Source: Moraxellaceae bacterium AER2_44_116 | GTDB taxonomy: Bacteria > Pseudomonadota > Gammaproteobacteria > Pseudomonadales > Moraxellaceae | NCBI GenBank assembly: GCA_006546595.1 | Contig: VIAD01000006.1 | Location: 1 to 64,000, forward strand | Length of the DNA: 64,000 nucleotides | Direction: 5' to 3' | Shown here: positions 51,584-59,733 of the stretch, in pieces | Layout: every line of letters begins with the position of its first letter | Numbering within the stretch: position 1 is the first letter of the stretch | Position numbers and translations under genes: made by a program | Notes under the pieces: generated by a model | Told to the model about the DNA's origin: nothing | The model's input: only the letters and a program-made list of their open reading frames with translations | Database searches by the model: none

Positions 51584-54265
51584 ATGGAACTTAAAGATTA
51601 TCAGCAACGTGTCATCACCGACTTAAACGATTATTTAACCGTCTTAGAAAACACCCAACTATTAGATGTCGCATTCAAAAACTATTGGGCAGAAAAAAAC
51701 GTCCCCGATATTACACCTTATAAAAATAATGTCGCCAACGTCCCACACGTCTGTATTAAAGTCCCCACCGCAGGCGGCAAAACTTTTATTGCCGTCAACG
51801 CCATTAAAACCATTTTTGAGTGTTTTGCCCGAACCAACCCCAAACAAGCGCAATTTGTGGTGTGGTTAGTGCCGTCTTTAACCATCTTAGAACAAACTGT
51901 CAAAGCTTTAGCTAACCCCGACCATCCTTACCGTAAACAATTAAATATCGACTTTAGACACCGTGTTGCTGTGTATCAAAAACATGATTTACTCATGGCT
52001 GCTGATTTTTCGCTTGATACTGCCCAAGAGCAATTATCTATCGTCGTTATGAGTTTTGACAGTTTACGCGCCAAAAATAAAGAAGACCGTAAAATATACC
52101 AAGACAACGGTTATTTAGCCTCATTTTTAACGGCGGATAATAATCATCAAGATTGGTTATTAGACGGTTATGACGCTTCGGCGTTAATTAATGTCATGCG
52201 CCGCTTAAAACCAGTGATTGTGGTGGATGAAAGCCATAATGCCGAAACTGCATTGTCGGTAGAAATGTTAAAAAATCTCAATCCGAATTTTATTTTAGAT
52301 TTAACCGCCACACCCAAAAATAACAGTAATATTATTAGTTATGTCGATGCCATGCAGCTTAAAAAACAGCACATGGTTAAGTTGCCTGTCATTGTCAGTA
52401 ATCATCACGATAAACATAAAGTCATCGAAGAAGCGTTAATACTACGCCAACAATTAGAAAATATCGCTATTCAACAACAAAGCGAAGGTGGTAAATATAT
52501 TCGCCCCATTATCTTATTTCAAGCACAAGCCAAAACCGCCGACGATAATACCACCTTTGAAAAAATCAAAGAATTTCTAATCTCAGTAAATGTCCCAGCC
52601 GAACAAGTTAAAATTAAAACCGCACAAATTAACGAACTCAAAAATATCGACTTATTAAGTCCAGATTGTCCTGTCCGTTATATTATTACCGTCAATGCCC
52701 TAAAAGAAGGCTGGGATTGTCCGTTTGCTTATATTCTTGCGTCGTTGGCCGATAAATCATCACCTGTGGATGTTGAGCAAATTTTAGGGCGTGTATTGCG
52801 TATGCCCCATGTGCAACAACACGGCCATGACTTATTAAATATGAGTTATGTCTTAACCGCGTCAAGCCGATTTTTAGACACGCTACAAAGTATTATTAAA
52901 GCTCTCAATAAAGCAGGTTTTTCGGATAAAGATTATCGTCAAGCCTTGCCTATTGTCGAAGCCTTAGTAGTAGAAAAACCACAACAACCCGATTTTAATT
53001 TTGAAGCACTTGAACAAGCAATTGATATTATTGATGATTTAGATAATCAAAAAATAGCAGACTGGCAAAATATCACTATTCCCGTTCACCCTGAGCTTGT
53101 CGAAGGGCAAGAGCATGGTTCGACAGGCTCACCACAAACGGTTATTGCAGATAATATCAATACTGCGATGGCTTCCGTTAAGCAGTTAATGACACAAGCC
53201 ATTAGCCAAAACGAACAGTATCAAGAAATTGCCAATCATCATTCAGACAGTTATTTACCTGCGGAATTAGAGGCGAAAGTGAATAAATATACCCTCAAAG
53301 ATATTTTTCGGGATGAAGTGCTATGCCTAAAACTTCCGCAGTTTGTCATGCCTACGCCAAATAGCGGATTTTTAAGTAGCGAAATGCAATTAGTGGAAAG
53401 AGATTGGTTATTAAAAGATTTTAAACTAGCCAATTTAGATGCAGAAATTAACTTTGAGCATATAGATACCGAAATGTATCAAGTCGATTTAGAACAAGTG
53501 GGTAATAATGACTACGCACCTAAACCGTTCAAAATGGATTATGCCGTACGCGAAAAATTCAACAAATATATTTTATCACTCGATAAATCAGGACAAATTT
53601 TCAATCTAACAGCACGACTATTTCAATTGATTGGTAATTTATATCCCATTGATGATAATGACGCAAAAACCTATATTGGCCGTATTGTCGCACAAATGTC
53701 AGTTGAGCAAATTAATGACTGTTTAGAACGTGATATGGCTTATGTGCGGAAAATAAAACAAAAAATAAACGCCTTGCAAGATGCTCACGCCTATAAAACG
53801 TTTACCAATTGGCTCGATGTAGAAAAAATAACCGTTGAGCCGATGTTTAGTTTGCCGTCTATTATCACCCCTAAAGGCAAAGCCCCCGATATAGCCAAAA
53901 GTTTATACCTCACCGAAGATAGTATTAACAATTTTGAACATCGAATTATTAACGAGATTGCTCAATTAGATAATATTGTTTGGTGGCATAGAAATTTAAG
54001 CAAAGGCAAAGGTTTTTGTATTAACGGTGCATTTGTTAATCATTATCCTGATTTTATCGTTAAAACCCAAGCAGGGCGTATTTTAATCATCGAAACCAAA
54101 GGTGATGACCGCGATAACTCCGACTCCACCAATAAACTGAAACTTGGCAAAGAGTGGGCAAATAAAGCAGGTTCGCAATATCGTTATTTAATGATTTTTG
54201 ATAATAAGCCAATAGAAGGCGCAGAGCGTTTACAAGATGCCTTAACCAAAATAGGACAGTTATAA
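51584..54265 (+). CDS. res: Type III restriction enzyme helicase-nuclease subunit (Res)
   Basis: An 893-residue SF2 translocase-nuclease that cuts DNA with Mod bound at unmethylated sites. Motif I is KVPTAGGKTFIAVNA at about residue 60-67, motif II VVDESHNAE, motif VI EQILGRVLRMPH after LKEGWDCPFAYILASLADKS. The C-terminal nuclease motif YPDFIVKT with IIETKGDDR fits PD-(D/E)xK. All motifs are present, so activity is plausible. Residues about 501-519 are encoded by an inserted palindromic repeat read in frame (VHPELVEGQEHGSTGSP). ATG 51584 is used; a GTG lies 15 bases upstream. Confidence 0.92.
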   Translation: MELKDYQQRVITDLNDYLTVLENTQLLDVAFKNYWAEKNVPDITPYKNNVANVPHVCIKVPTAGGKTFIAVNAIKTIFECFARTNPKQAQFVVWLVPSLTILEQTVKALANPDHPYRKQLNIDFRHRVAVYQKHDLLMAADFSLDTAQEQLSIVVMSFDSLRAKNKEDRKIYQDNGYLASFLTADNNHQDWLLDGYDASALINVMRRLKPVIVVDESHNAETALSVEMLKNLNPNFILDLTATPKNNSNIISYVDAMQLKKQHMVKLPVIVSNHHDKHKVIEEALILRQQLENIAIQQQSEGGKYIRPIILFQAQAKTADDNTTFEKIKEFLISVNVPAEQVKIKTAQINELKNIDLLSPDCPVRYIITVNALKEGWDCPFAYILASLADKSSPVDVEQILGRVLRMPHVQQHGHDLLNMSYVLTASSRFLDTLQSIIKALNKAGFSDKDYRQALPIVEALVVEKPQQPDFNFEALEQAIDIIDDLDNQKIADWQNITIPVHPELVEGQEHGSTGSPQTVIADNINTAMASVKQLMTQAISQNEQYQEIANHHSDSYLPAELEAKVNKYTLKDIFRDEVLCLKLPQFVMPTPNSGFLSSEMQLVERDWLLKDFKLANLDAEINFEHIDTEMYQVDLEQVGNNDYAPKPFKMDYAVREKFNKYILSLDKSGQIFNLTARLFQLIGNLYPIDDNDAKTYIGRIVAQMSVEQINDCLERDMAYVRKIKQKINALQDAHAYKTFTNWLDVEKITVEPMFSLPSIITPKGKAPDIAKSLYLTEDSINNFEHRIINEIAQLDNIVWWHRNLSKGKGFCINGAFVNHYPDFIVKTQAGRILIIETKGDDRDNSDSTNKLKLGKEWANKAGSQYRYLMIFDNKPIEGAERLQDALTKIGQL
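53084..53139. repeat. Translated palindromic repeat within res
   Basis: GTTCACCCTGAGCTTGTCGA starts the element and GGTTCGACAGGCTCACCA ends it. The two ends are imperfect inverted copies. It belongs to the widely dispersed CACCCTGAGCTTGTCGAAGG family and is translated in frame as VHPELVEG...STGSP. A related fragment is at 62556-62598. Confidence 0.85.
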
Positions 54266-54267
54266 TC

Positions 54268-55353
54268 ATGTCTTGTGTTTCTTCATTGACATCACCCGTA
54301 GGGGCGATTCATGAATCGCCCTTACAATCGCCCTTACGATGGTTTATTTTTCTATCCTTTCTGAGTCTGACAAGCTGCTCGTTTTTCACATCCAAAGAAC
54401 CCATCACCTTCTCTGGTATAGCCTATTACAGTATGCCGTGGAGCATCAAAATAGACGCTTTGCCTAAAGATGTAACCGCGCAAAAACTTCAACAAGAACT
54501 ACAACAAACGTTAGATAACGCCAATAAAGTATTATCCACTTATCAGCCTGATACGGAGTTAATGCGTTTTAACGCCGCCCCGATTGGCGTATGGCAAACC
54601 ACCAGCCCGATGTTGTTTGGCGCGGTAACGACAGCCATATCGGTCAGTCAAAAAACGCAAGGTGTCTATGATGTCACCGTTGCGCCTTTAGTCGATTTAT
54701 GGGGGTTTGGCGCACAAGCTGTGCCGAATAAAATACCTTCTGGCGAAGCGATTCAAGCCGCTCAAGCGAAAGTCGGTTGGCAACATATCGGCATTGATAA
54801 CACACAACATAAACTACAACGACAAAAGGACATTGAGCTGAATTTATCGTCGCTTGGCGAAGGTGTTGGCGTTGATGCTTTGGAAAAAGTGTTAGCGAAA
54901 CATGGTGTTAGTAGTTATATGATTTCGGTGGCAGGCACATTACGCACGCGAGGCCAAAAATTAGACGGCTCAGCTTGGCGTATTGCTATCGAAAAACCTG
55001 ATGGCAGTGGTTTACCTGAACGGGTGTTAAATTTAGGCGCAAATGTCACCGCGATTTCGACTTCGGGCGCGTATCGTAATTACCATGAAATTGATGGTAT
55101 TCGTTATTCGCATACGATTGACCCGCGAACAGGCAAGCCGATTACCCACAAAACGGTTTCTGTCACGGTAGTTTTGCCGAAGCAATCAAGCCAGTTAGCG
55201 GACGCGTGGGCAACCGCTCTCAATGCGCTTGGTGCAGAGGAAGGCTATACTGTGGCCGTTAATAACCATATTCCCACTTACTATTTAGTCAAAACAGCAC
55301 AAGGCTTTAGTGAGAAATATACGCCTGAGTTTAAGCCGTTTTTAGGGGATTAG
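54268..55353 (+). CDS. apbE: FAD:protein FMN transferase (ApbE-like), altered active-site motifs
   Basis: The 361-residue lipoprotein would attach FMN to threonine in NqrB and NqrC. A lipobox is visible in FLSLTSCSFF at about residue 37. The C-terminal TSGAYRNYHEIDGIRYSHTI and DPRTGKPI are well conserved. Two motifs are unusual: the common AKGYxVD is GEGVGVD, and the usual VGGExR is VAGTLRTRG, so the conserved Gly-Glu are Gly-Thr. The leader contains a translated REP element (PVGAIHESPLQSP). Normally next to nqrF, it is separated here by the defence island. It may be impaired or specialised; I cannot tell which. Confidence 0.85.
   Translation: MSCVSSLTSPVGAIHESPLQSPLRWFIFLSFLSLTSCSFFTSKEPITFSGIAYYSMPWSIKIDALPKDVTAQKLQQELQQTLDNANKVLSTYQPDTELMRFNAAPIGVWQTTSPMLFGAVTTAISVSQKTQGVYDVTVAPLVDLWGFGAQAVPNKIPSGEAIQAAQAKVGWQHIGIDNTQHKLQRQKDIELNLSSLGEGVGVDALEKVLAKHGVSSYMISVAGTLRTRGQKLDGSAWRIAIEKPDGSGLPERVLNLGANVTAISTSGAYRNYHEIDGIRYSHTIDPRTGKPITHKTVSVTVVLPKQSSQLADAWATALNALGAEEGYTVAVNNHIPTYYLVKTAQGFSEKYTPEFKPFLGD
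54298..54325. repeat. REP-like palindrome (GGCGAAT/GGCGATTC family) in the apbE leader
   Basis: GGCGATTCATGAATCGCC is a perfect 18-base palindrome, preceded by GTAGG and followed by CTTAC. A short direct repeat AATCGCCCTTAC follows at 54326-54337. It is translated in frame as VGAIHESPLQ near the N-terminus of apbE. Confidence 0.85.
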
Positions 55354-55434
55354 CCCTCTCTCTAACTCTCTCCCTCGGGGAGAGAGAACTAAATGCTCCC
55401 CTCGCCCTTTGGGAGAGGGGTTGGGGGTGAGGGT
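55354..55434. repeat. CCCTCACCC/CTCTCCC dispersed repeat, copy 4
   Basis: The same family as at 4152, 6747 and 37416, here starting CCCTCTCTCTAACTC and ending GGGGGTGAGGGT, with hairpins CTCTCCCTCGGGGAGAG and CTCCCCTCGCCCTTTGGGAG (approximate). It fills the gap between apbE and nqrM. Confidence 0.85.
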
Positions 55435-55450
55435 ACTTTTGGAGTTTAGA

Positions 55451-55690
55451 ATGACCTTATTTTTTGTTTCGTTGATTGCCATCGTCTTAATGATATTACT
55501 CATGGCTGTTGGCGTGTTAATGGGCAAAGAACCCTTAAAAGGGACTTGCGGCGGTTTGAATCGTATTATGGGCGATAGAGATTGTCCCGTTTGTGGTGGT
55601 GACACAACTAAGTGCGAAACCAATAATTCAAATAATCAACAAAGTGATAAAGCAGTATTAGGCCGTGATGCCATGAAAGGTCACGAATAA
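55451..55690 (+). CDS. nqrM: NqrM, Na+-NQR maturation factor
   Basis: A 79-residue membrane protein needed to insert the iron centre of NqrD/NqrE in other bacteria. One N-terminal helix (MTLFFVSLIAIVLMILLMAV) is followed by GKEPLKGTCGGLNRI and DCPVCGGDTTKC, which supply the four conserved cysteines. The ATG at 55451 with GGAG six bases before is preferred to an upstream start inside the dispersed repeat. It lies immediately before sugE, with no intergenic base. Confidence 0.93.
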   Translation: MTLFFVSLIAIVLMILLMAVGVLMGKEPLKGTCGGLNRIMGDRDCPVCGGDTTKCETNNSNNQQSDKAVLGRDAMKGHE

Positions 55691-56011
55691 ATGGCGTGGA
55701 TTTATTTGTTGATTGCAGGTGTTCTCGAAATTCAATGGGCAGTGACCATGAAATATACCGACGGTTTTACGAAGCTAACACCCTCGGTTATTTGTGTTTT
55801 GGGTATGGCCGCATCGGTGTATTTTTTGGCTTTAGCACAAAAAACTTTACCGCTAGGCACAAGTTATGCCATTTGGACAGGCATTGGAGCGGTTGGCACG
55901 GCCATTATGGGGATGATTTTATTTAGTGAGCCGCGAGATTTGGCGCGTATAGCCTGTATTGGCTTGATTATCGCAGGGATTTTAGGCTTGAAAATGACGA
56001 GTGGGCATTAA
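55691..56011 (+). CDS. sugE: SMR-family transporter, Gdx/SugE type
   Basis: A four-helix small multidrug resistance protein of 106 residues. MAWIYLLIAGVLEIQWAVTM holds the membrane glutamate (Glu13) common to all SMR proteins. The segment KTLPLGTSYAIWTGIGAVGT matches the Gdx (guanidinium exporter) branch rather than EmrE. The start codon directly follows the nqrM stop, so it may be the last gene of the nqrM transcript. Its end overlaps the convergent glycerophosphodiesterase gene by four bases. No guanidine riboswitch is visible upstream. Confidence 0.88.
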   Translation: MAWIYLLIAGVLEIQWAVTMKYTDGFTKLTPSVICVLGMAASVYFLALAQKTLPLGTSYAIWTGIGAVGTAIMGMILFSEPRDLARIACIGLIIAGILGLKMTSGH

Positions 56012-56727
56012 ACCCCTAAGACTTTCATTGCTAAAGTTGGGACGTTGGTAATCAGGCTGTCTATGCCCATCTCGCGCAAGGCTAACATCCGTTCAGGTGC
56101 ATCCACCGTCCACGTTGATACTTCTAGTCCAAATCCATGCGCCCGATTAACCAACTCAGCCGATAATAAGCGATGATGAGGCGCAATCAAGGTGCAACCC
56201 AACTCTTGAGCAAGAGCGATAATATCACCCTGAAAGTATTCTTCGACTAACAACCCACGCGGAATCTGTGGCTGTGTTTGTTGCATTAAGCGTAAATAAT
56301 CTATGTTGAATGAAGTCGTTACCGCACGCGAGCCAAATGCTTGCCACAAAGCAGGTAATTGTTCAGCAACAATTATGCAGTCTTCGGGGCTTTCAGTTTT
56401 AACTTCTAATTGCAGATGGTCAAAGTCTTTCAGCAGCGTTAATACTTCTGCCAAGCTGGGTACGCCATCGTTATTAGGCCATTGAGGAAAAGTCTTGTGA
56501 CAGGCATCTAAGGAGGCTAATTCTGCTTGTGTTTTATCTTTGATGAAACCAATGCCGTTGGTGGTGCGTTCTAGCGTTTTATCATGGATAACTATTAATT
56601 GGCCATCGGCAGAGACATGAATGTCAAACTCAACCTGACGAATGCCCATTGCCATTAAATAGCGAAAACCACTCAGCGTATTTTCGGGAGCTTCGCCTTT
56701 GGCACCGCGATGGCCAATAATATCCAT
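56008..56727 (-). CDS. Glycerophosphodiester phosphodiesterase
   Basis: A 239-residue cytoplasmic enzyme that splits glycerophosphodiesters into glycerol-3-phosphate and alcohol. The TIM-barrel signatures are IIGHRGAKGEAPENTLSGF with the catalytic histidine, EFDIHVSADGQLIVIHD with the metal-binding Glu-Asp and second histidine, and WTVDAPERMLALREMGIDSL. There is no signal peptide, so it is of the UgpQ kind rather than the periplasmic GlpQ. The next gene, 56731-57048, lies three bases upstream and may be cotranscribed. Confidence 0.92.
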   Translation of the reverse strand: MDIIGHRGAKGEAPENTLSGFRYLMAMGIRQVEFDIHVSADGQLIVIHDKTLERTTNGIGFIKDKTQAELASLDACHKTFPQWPNNDGVPSLAEVLTLLKDFDHLQLEVKTESPEDCIIVAEQLPALWQAFGSRAVTTSFNIDYLRLMQQTQPQIPRGLLVEEYFQGDIIALAQELGCTLIAPHHRLLSAELVNRAHGFGLEVSTWTVDAPERMLALREMGIDSLITNVPTLAMKVLGV

Positions 56728-56730
56728 GAG

Positions 56731-57048
56731 TTATTGTTTAACTTCAACGTTAATGGTGGCTTTGTTGGGAGCAACAGGGGTAGGCGTATTTTGTTCAATT
56801 TGAGGAGCGGCTTTATTGTCATTCAGTAGGCGCACACTTTGCACGACATGTTTGTATTCAAAAACAACGGTATAGTCCGAGTAAACCCAGCGTGTAATCG
56901 GTGGTTTACCGACAGCAGCTACTTTTTTAATGGGCGCGCCAAATATTTTTTGTACTTTGGCCATGCTCATGCCCTGTGGTGGCAAGTCGGCCGCAGTGAC
57001 AAACGAAGTCACTAATAAGAGAGCAGGTAGCAAAATCCAGTTTTTCAT
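56731..57048 (-). CDS. Exported small protein, SmpA/OmlA-like fold possible
   Basis: A 105-residue protein with a clear signal peptide (MKNWILLPALLLVTSFVTA, cut before ADLPP). The mature part has GMSMAKVQKIFGAPIKKVAA and PITRWVYSDYTVVFEYKHVV, which recalls the small outer-membrane assembly and SmpA/OmlA-type domains (MxxVxxxFGxP with an alpha-beta fold). The C-terminus is proline-rich and low complexity. The start at 57048 is chosen because the signal peptide begins there. No definite family is recognised. Confidence 0.68.
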   Translation of the reverse strand: MKNWILLPALLLVTSFVTAADLPPQGMSMAKVQKIFGAPIKKVAAVGKPPITRWVYSDYTVVFEYKHVVQSVRLLNDNKAAPQIEQNTPTPVAPNKATINVEVKQ

Positions 57049-57194
57049 GTCGCGCCTCAGCGAATATGTTATATTTTCAGCCATATTAGAGAGTTACCGC
57101 CTTTTATTCAAGAAGCGTATAACTGATTCGTCTGGTTGACTGTTGTTAAAGATTCAGCCAAATTTTTTCTGTCGTTTTTTAGCGTTTAAATTCC

Positions 57195-57890
57195 ATGCCT
57201 GCAACTCCGATCACTAAAGCGTCAAAGTCTTCTTATCATGGCCGTAAACCTGCGCGTCAAAGCAGTGAGCAGCGTCGATTAGCTATTTTACAAGCCGCAT
57301 TGCGAGTCATGGTGCGTGATGGCGTTCGCGGTGTACGCCATCGTGCAGTGGCTTTAGAAGCAGATGTGCCGTTATCGGCAACCACCTATTATTTTAAAGA
57401 TATTCACGATTTATTAGCCGATGCTTTAACGCTATACGCCAAAGAAGTGATGGAAAATATCGTTAATCCGTTTTGGGTGCGTATTCGCGAATGGTTGTTG
57501 GTGAATTTTCCGTTGTATTCGGGCTTGGATTTAGCCAAAAATTTACCACAAATTGTTGAGCATATTGTTGACGTTGCCATTGACGATGTCATTGATCGTT
57601 TACGTAATCATCGTGACAAACTGATGACCGAACAGGCTTTTTGGTATGCGGTGTTGCAAGATGAACGTTTACACAGTTTGGCGATTGATTATCGTCAAAG
57701 TTTACATCGTGATGTCACGCAAATGTTAGAGCTGATTGGGGTCGAAAGTCCACCCAATGCCGCGCGTTTAATTTTGATGACCATTCGCCAATTAGAAATT
57801 GAAGCCTTGTTAAAGCCGAATGGGAATTATGATCGTGTGGAAATGAAGCAATTACTCATGTATCAAGTCCGCGCTATTTGTCGGTTTTAA
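57195..57890 (+). CDS. TetR-family transcriptional regulator
   Basis: A TetR protein of 231 residues with a basic N-terminal tail (KSSYHGRKPARQSSEQRR) and the HTH VRHRAVALEADVPLSATTYY followed by FKDIHDLLADAL. The C-terminal domain does not reveal its ligand. It is divergent from the exported small protein and 11 bases before ung, so it may control either. Its target is unknown. Confidence 0.83.
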   Translation: MPATPITKASKSSYHGRKPARQSSEQRRLAILQAALRVMVRDGVRGVRHRAVALEADVPLSATTYYFKDIHDLLADALTLYAKEVMENIVNPFWVRIREWLLVNFPLYSGLDLAKNLPQIVEHIVDVAIDDVIDRLRNHRDKLMTEQAFWYAVLQDERLHSLAIDYRQSLHRDVTQMLELIGVESPPNAARLILMTIRQLEIEALLKPNGNYDRVEMKQLLMYQVRAICRF

Positions 57891-57901
57891 AAGGATTCGT
57901 T

Positions 57902-58630
57902 ATGACTGCTGTCGCGCCTACGTTGACGACTGAGCAACAAGAAATACTCTCTCGTGTGCAATTACATGAATCATGGAAAACGGCCTTAGCGCCTGTCTTT
58001 TTAAAGCCCTATATGGCTAAGCTGCGTCAGTTTTTGGCGGAAGAAAAAAAGCTCGGTAAAACCATTTATCCTCCTGCACCTGATTATTTTAATGCCTTCA
58101 ACACTACGCCTTTATCAAAAGTAAAAGTCGTTATTTTGGGGCAAGACCCGTATCACGGTGTCGGCCAAGCACATGGTTTATGTTTTTCGGTGCGTCGAGG
58201 TATTGCTGTTCCGCCGTCATTACATAATATTTATCGGGAATTGAGTACCGATGTTGGTGCAACCCCTGTGCGTCATGGTGATTTAAGTACATGGGCGGAA
58301 CAAGGTGTTTTGCTGCTTAATAGCGTGTTAACGGTCGAAGCAGGGCAGGCGGCCTCGCATCAAGGGCGCGGTTGGGAGTTATTCACCGATGAAGTCATCA
58401 AAGTACTAAATGATGAGCGTGAACACTTAGTCTTTTTGCTGTGGGGCAGTTATGCACAAAAGAAAGGTCAACACATTGATACTGAAAAACATTTAGTGCT
58501 AAAAGCGGTGCATCCTTCACCAATGGCGGCGAATCGCGGTGGTTTTTTTGGTTGTAAACACTTCTCACAAACGAATGCTTATTTGCAACAACATGGTCTT
58601 GAACCGATTAATTGGGCGTTACCTGCATGA
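57902..58630 (+). CDS. ung: Uracil-DNA glycosylase
   Basis: It removes uracil from DNA in base-excision repair. The 242 residues show the family-1 motifs VVILGQDPYHGVGQAHGLCF, with catalytic Asp82, and HPSPMAANRGGFFGCKHFSQ, with the second catalytic histidine. The ATG at 57902 is preceded by AGGA at normal spacing. Its stop overlaps the ATG of the next gene (ATGA). Confidence 0.96.
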   Translation: MTAVAPTLTTEQQEILSRVQLHESWKTALAPVFLKPYMAKLRQFLAEEKKLGKTIYPPAPDYFNAFNTTPLSKVKVVILGQDPYHGVGQAHGLCFSVRRGIAVPPSLHNIYRELSTDVGATPVRHGDLSTWAEQGVLLLNSVLTVEAGQAASHQGRGWELFTDEVIKVLNDEREHLVFLLWGSYAQKKGQHIDTEKHLVLKAVHPSPMAANRGGFFGCKHFSQTNAYLQQHGLEPINWALPA

Positions 58631-59721
58631 ATGATGTTGTCCTATTTCAAGAGTTAAGCTGTGCCAATGGTAAACGTATTGGCGTGGCACAACTGAACAG
58701 TGAAAGAACGCTGAACTCCTTAAGTCTGCCAATGATTCGTTTGTTATACCCGCAACTGCAACAATGGGCGCAAGATGACCATATTGTCGCCGTTTTTTTG
58801 CACGGTGCAGGTGAAAAAGCCTTTTGTGCAGGTGGTGATGTTAAGCAAATTTGTTTGGCGGTTCGTGCTAATGGTATTGACGACACAACGGCGGAAGAAT
58901 TGTTTGCTGCGGAATATCGTTTAGATTATTTCATTCATTGTTTCCCTAAACCGATGATTGTTTGGGCAACAGGTATCGTCATGGGTGGCGGTATTGGTTT
59001 GTTGTGTGGTGCATCTCATCGAATAGTGACCGAGACTTCGCGTTTAGCAATGCCTGAAATTAGCATTGGCTTATATCCAGATGTCGGAGGTTCGTGGTTG
59101 TTAGGTCGTTTAGGCAAAATTGGCTTGTTTCTAGGCATGACTGCCGCGAATATCAATGCGCAAGATGCTTTGACGATTAACTTAGCCAATTTTTCGGCAG
59201 AATCATCACAACGCCAAACGGTAATTGACGCATTAACATCCCTAGATTGGTCAAACGATGTCACTGAACATCATCAGCAAATGACGCAATTATTAGCTCA
59301 ATATCATCATTCGGCGTTAGCAGCTTCACAATTACAGGCGCATCAACAAGAAATAGAACAACGCTGCACCGCAACAAATTTTACTGAGTTATATCAGCAG
59401 TTAACTGCACCAAGTGAACATACTTGGCTCAATAAAGCCGCCAATACCTTAAGAGCAGGTTCGCCTACCAGTGCAGCCCTTATTTATCGCCAATGGCAAA
59501 ATGGTCAACAATTAAGTTTGGCCGATTGTTTTCGCCAAGAACTTAATTTGTCAGTGCAATGTGCCCGTCATCATGATTTTATTGAAGGTGTACGCGCGTT
59601 ATTGGTGGATAAAGACCAACAACCACGTTGGCAGCCAGCAACGATTGGCGAACTCACCGACGCTTGGTTGGATGAGCATTATCAACCCTTATGGCCAAAA
59701 CATCCCTTAGCCGATTTATAG
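58627..59721 (+). CDS. 3-hydroxyisobutyryl-CoA hydrolase-like enoyl-CoA hydratase/isomerase
   Basis: A crotonase-superfamily protein of 364 residues, longer than AtuE and of the HIBCH/ECH_2 branch: AFCAGGDVKQICLAVRANG, GIVMGGGIGLLCGASHRIVT and MPEISIGLYPDVGGSWLLGR are its characteristic motifs, the last with the catalytic glutamate and aspartate. The C-terminal lid domain is present. It would hydrolyse 3-hydroxyisobutyryl-CoA in valine breakdown, though other acyl-CoAs are possible. It overlaps ung by four bases, an odd pairing functionally. Confidence 0.87.
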   Translation: MNDVVLFQELSCANGKRIGVAQLNSERTLNSLSLPMIRLLYPQLQQWAQDDHIVAVFLHGAGEKAFCAGGDVKQICLAVRANGIDDTTAEELFAAEYRLDYFIHCFPKPMIVWATGIVMGGGIGLLCGASHRIVTETSRLAMPEISIGLYPDVGGSWLLGRLGKIGLFLGMTAANINAQDALTINLANFSAESSQRQTVIDALTSLDWSNDVTEHHQQMTQLLAQYHHSALAASQLQAHQQEIEQRCTATNFTELYQQLTAPSEHTWLNKAANTLRAGSPTSAALIYRQWQNGQQLSLADCFRQELNLSVQCARHHDFIEGVRALLVDKDQQPRWQPATIGELTDAWLDEHYQPLWPKHPLADL

Positions 59722-59733
59722 GATTAAATTACG

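Noticed and set aside
54268..54340. apbE start moved downstream of the REP element
   Set aside because: The lipoprotein hydrophobic stretch begins directly after the REP and has no start codon with a ribosome-binding site at its beginning, so the upstream ATG is kept.
55691..55750. Guanidine riboswitch upstream of sugE
   Set aside because: sugE starts immediately after the nqrM stop codon, leaving no leader, and no guanidine-aptamer motifs are visible upstream.
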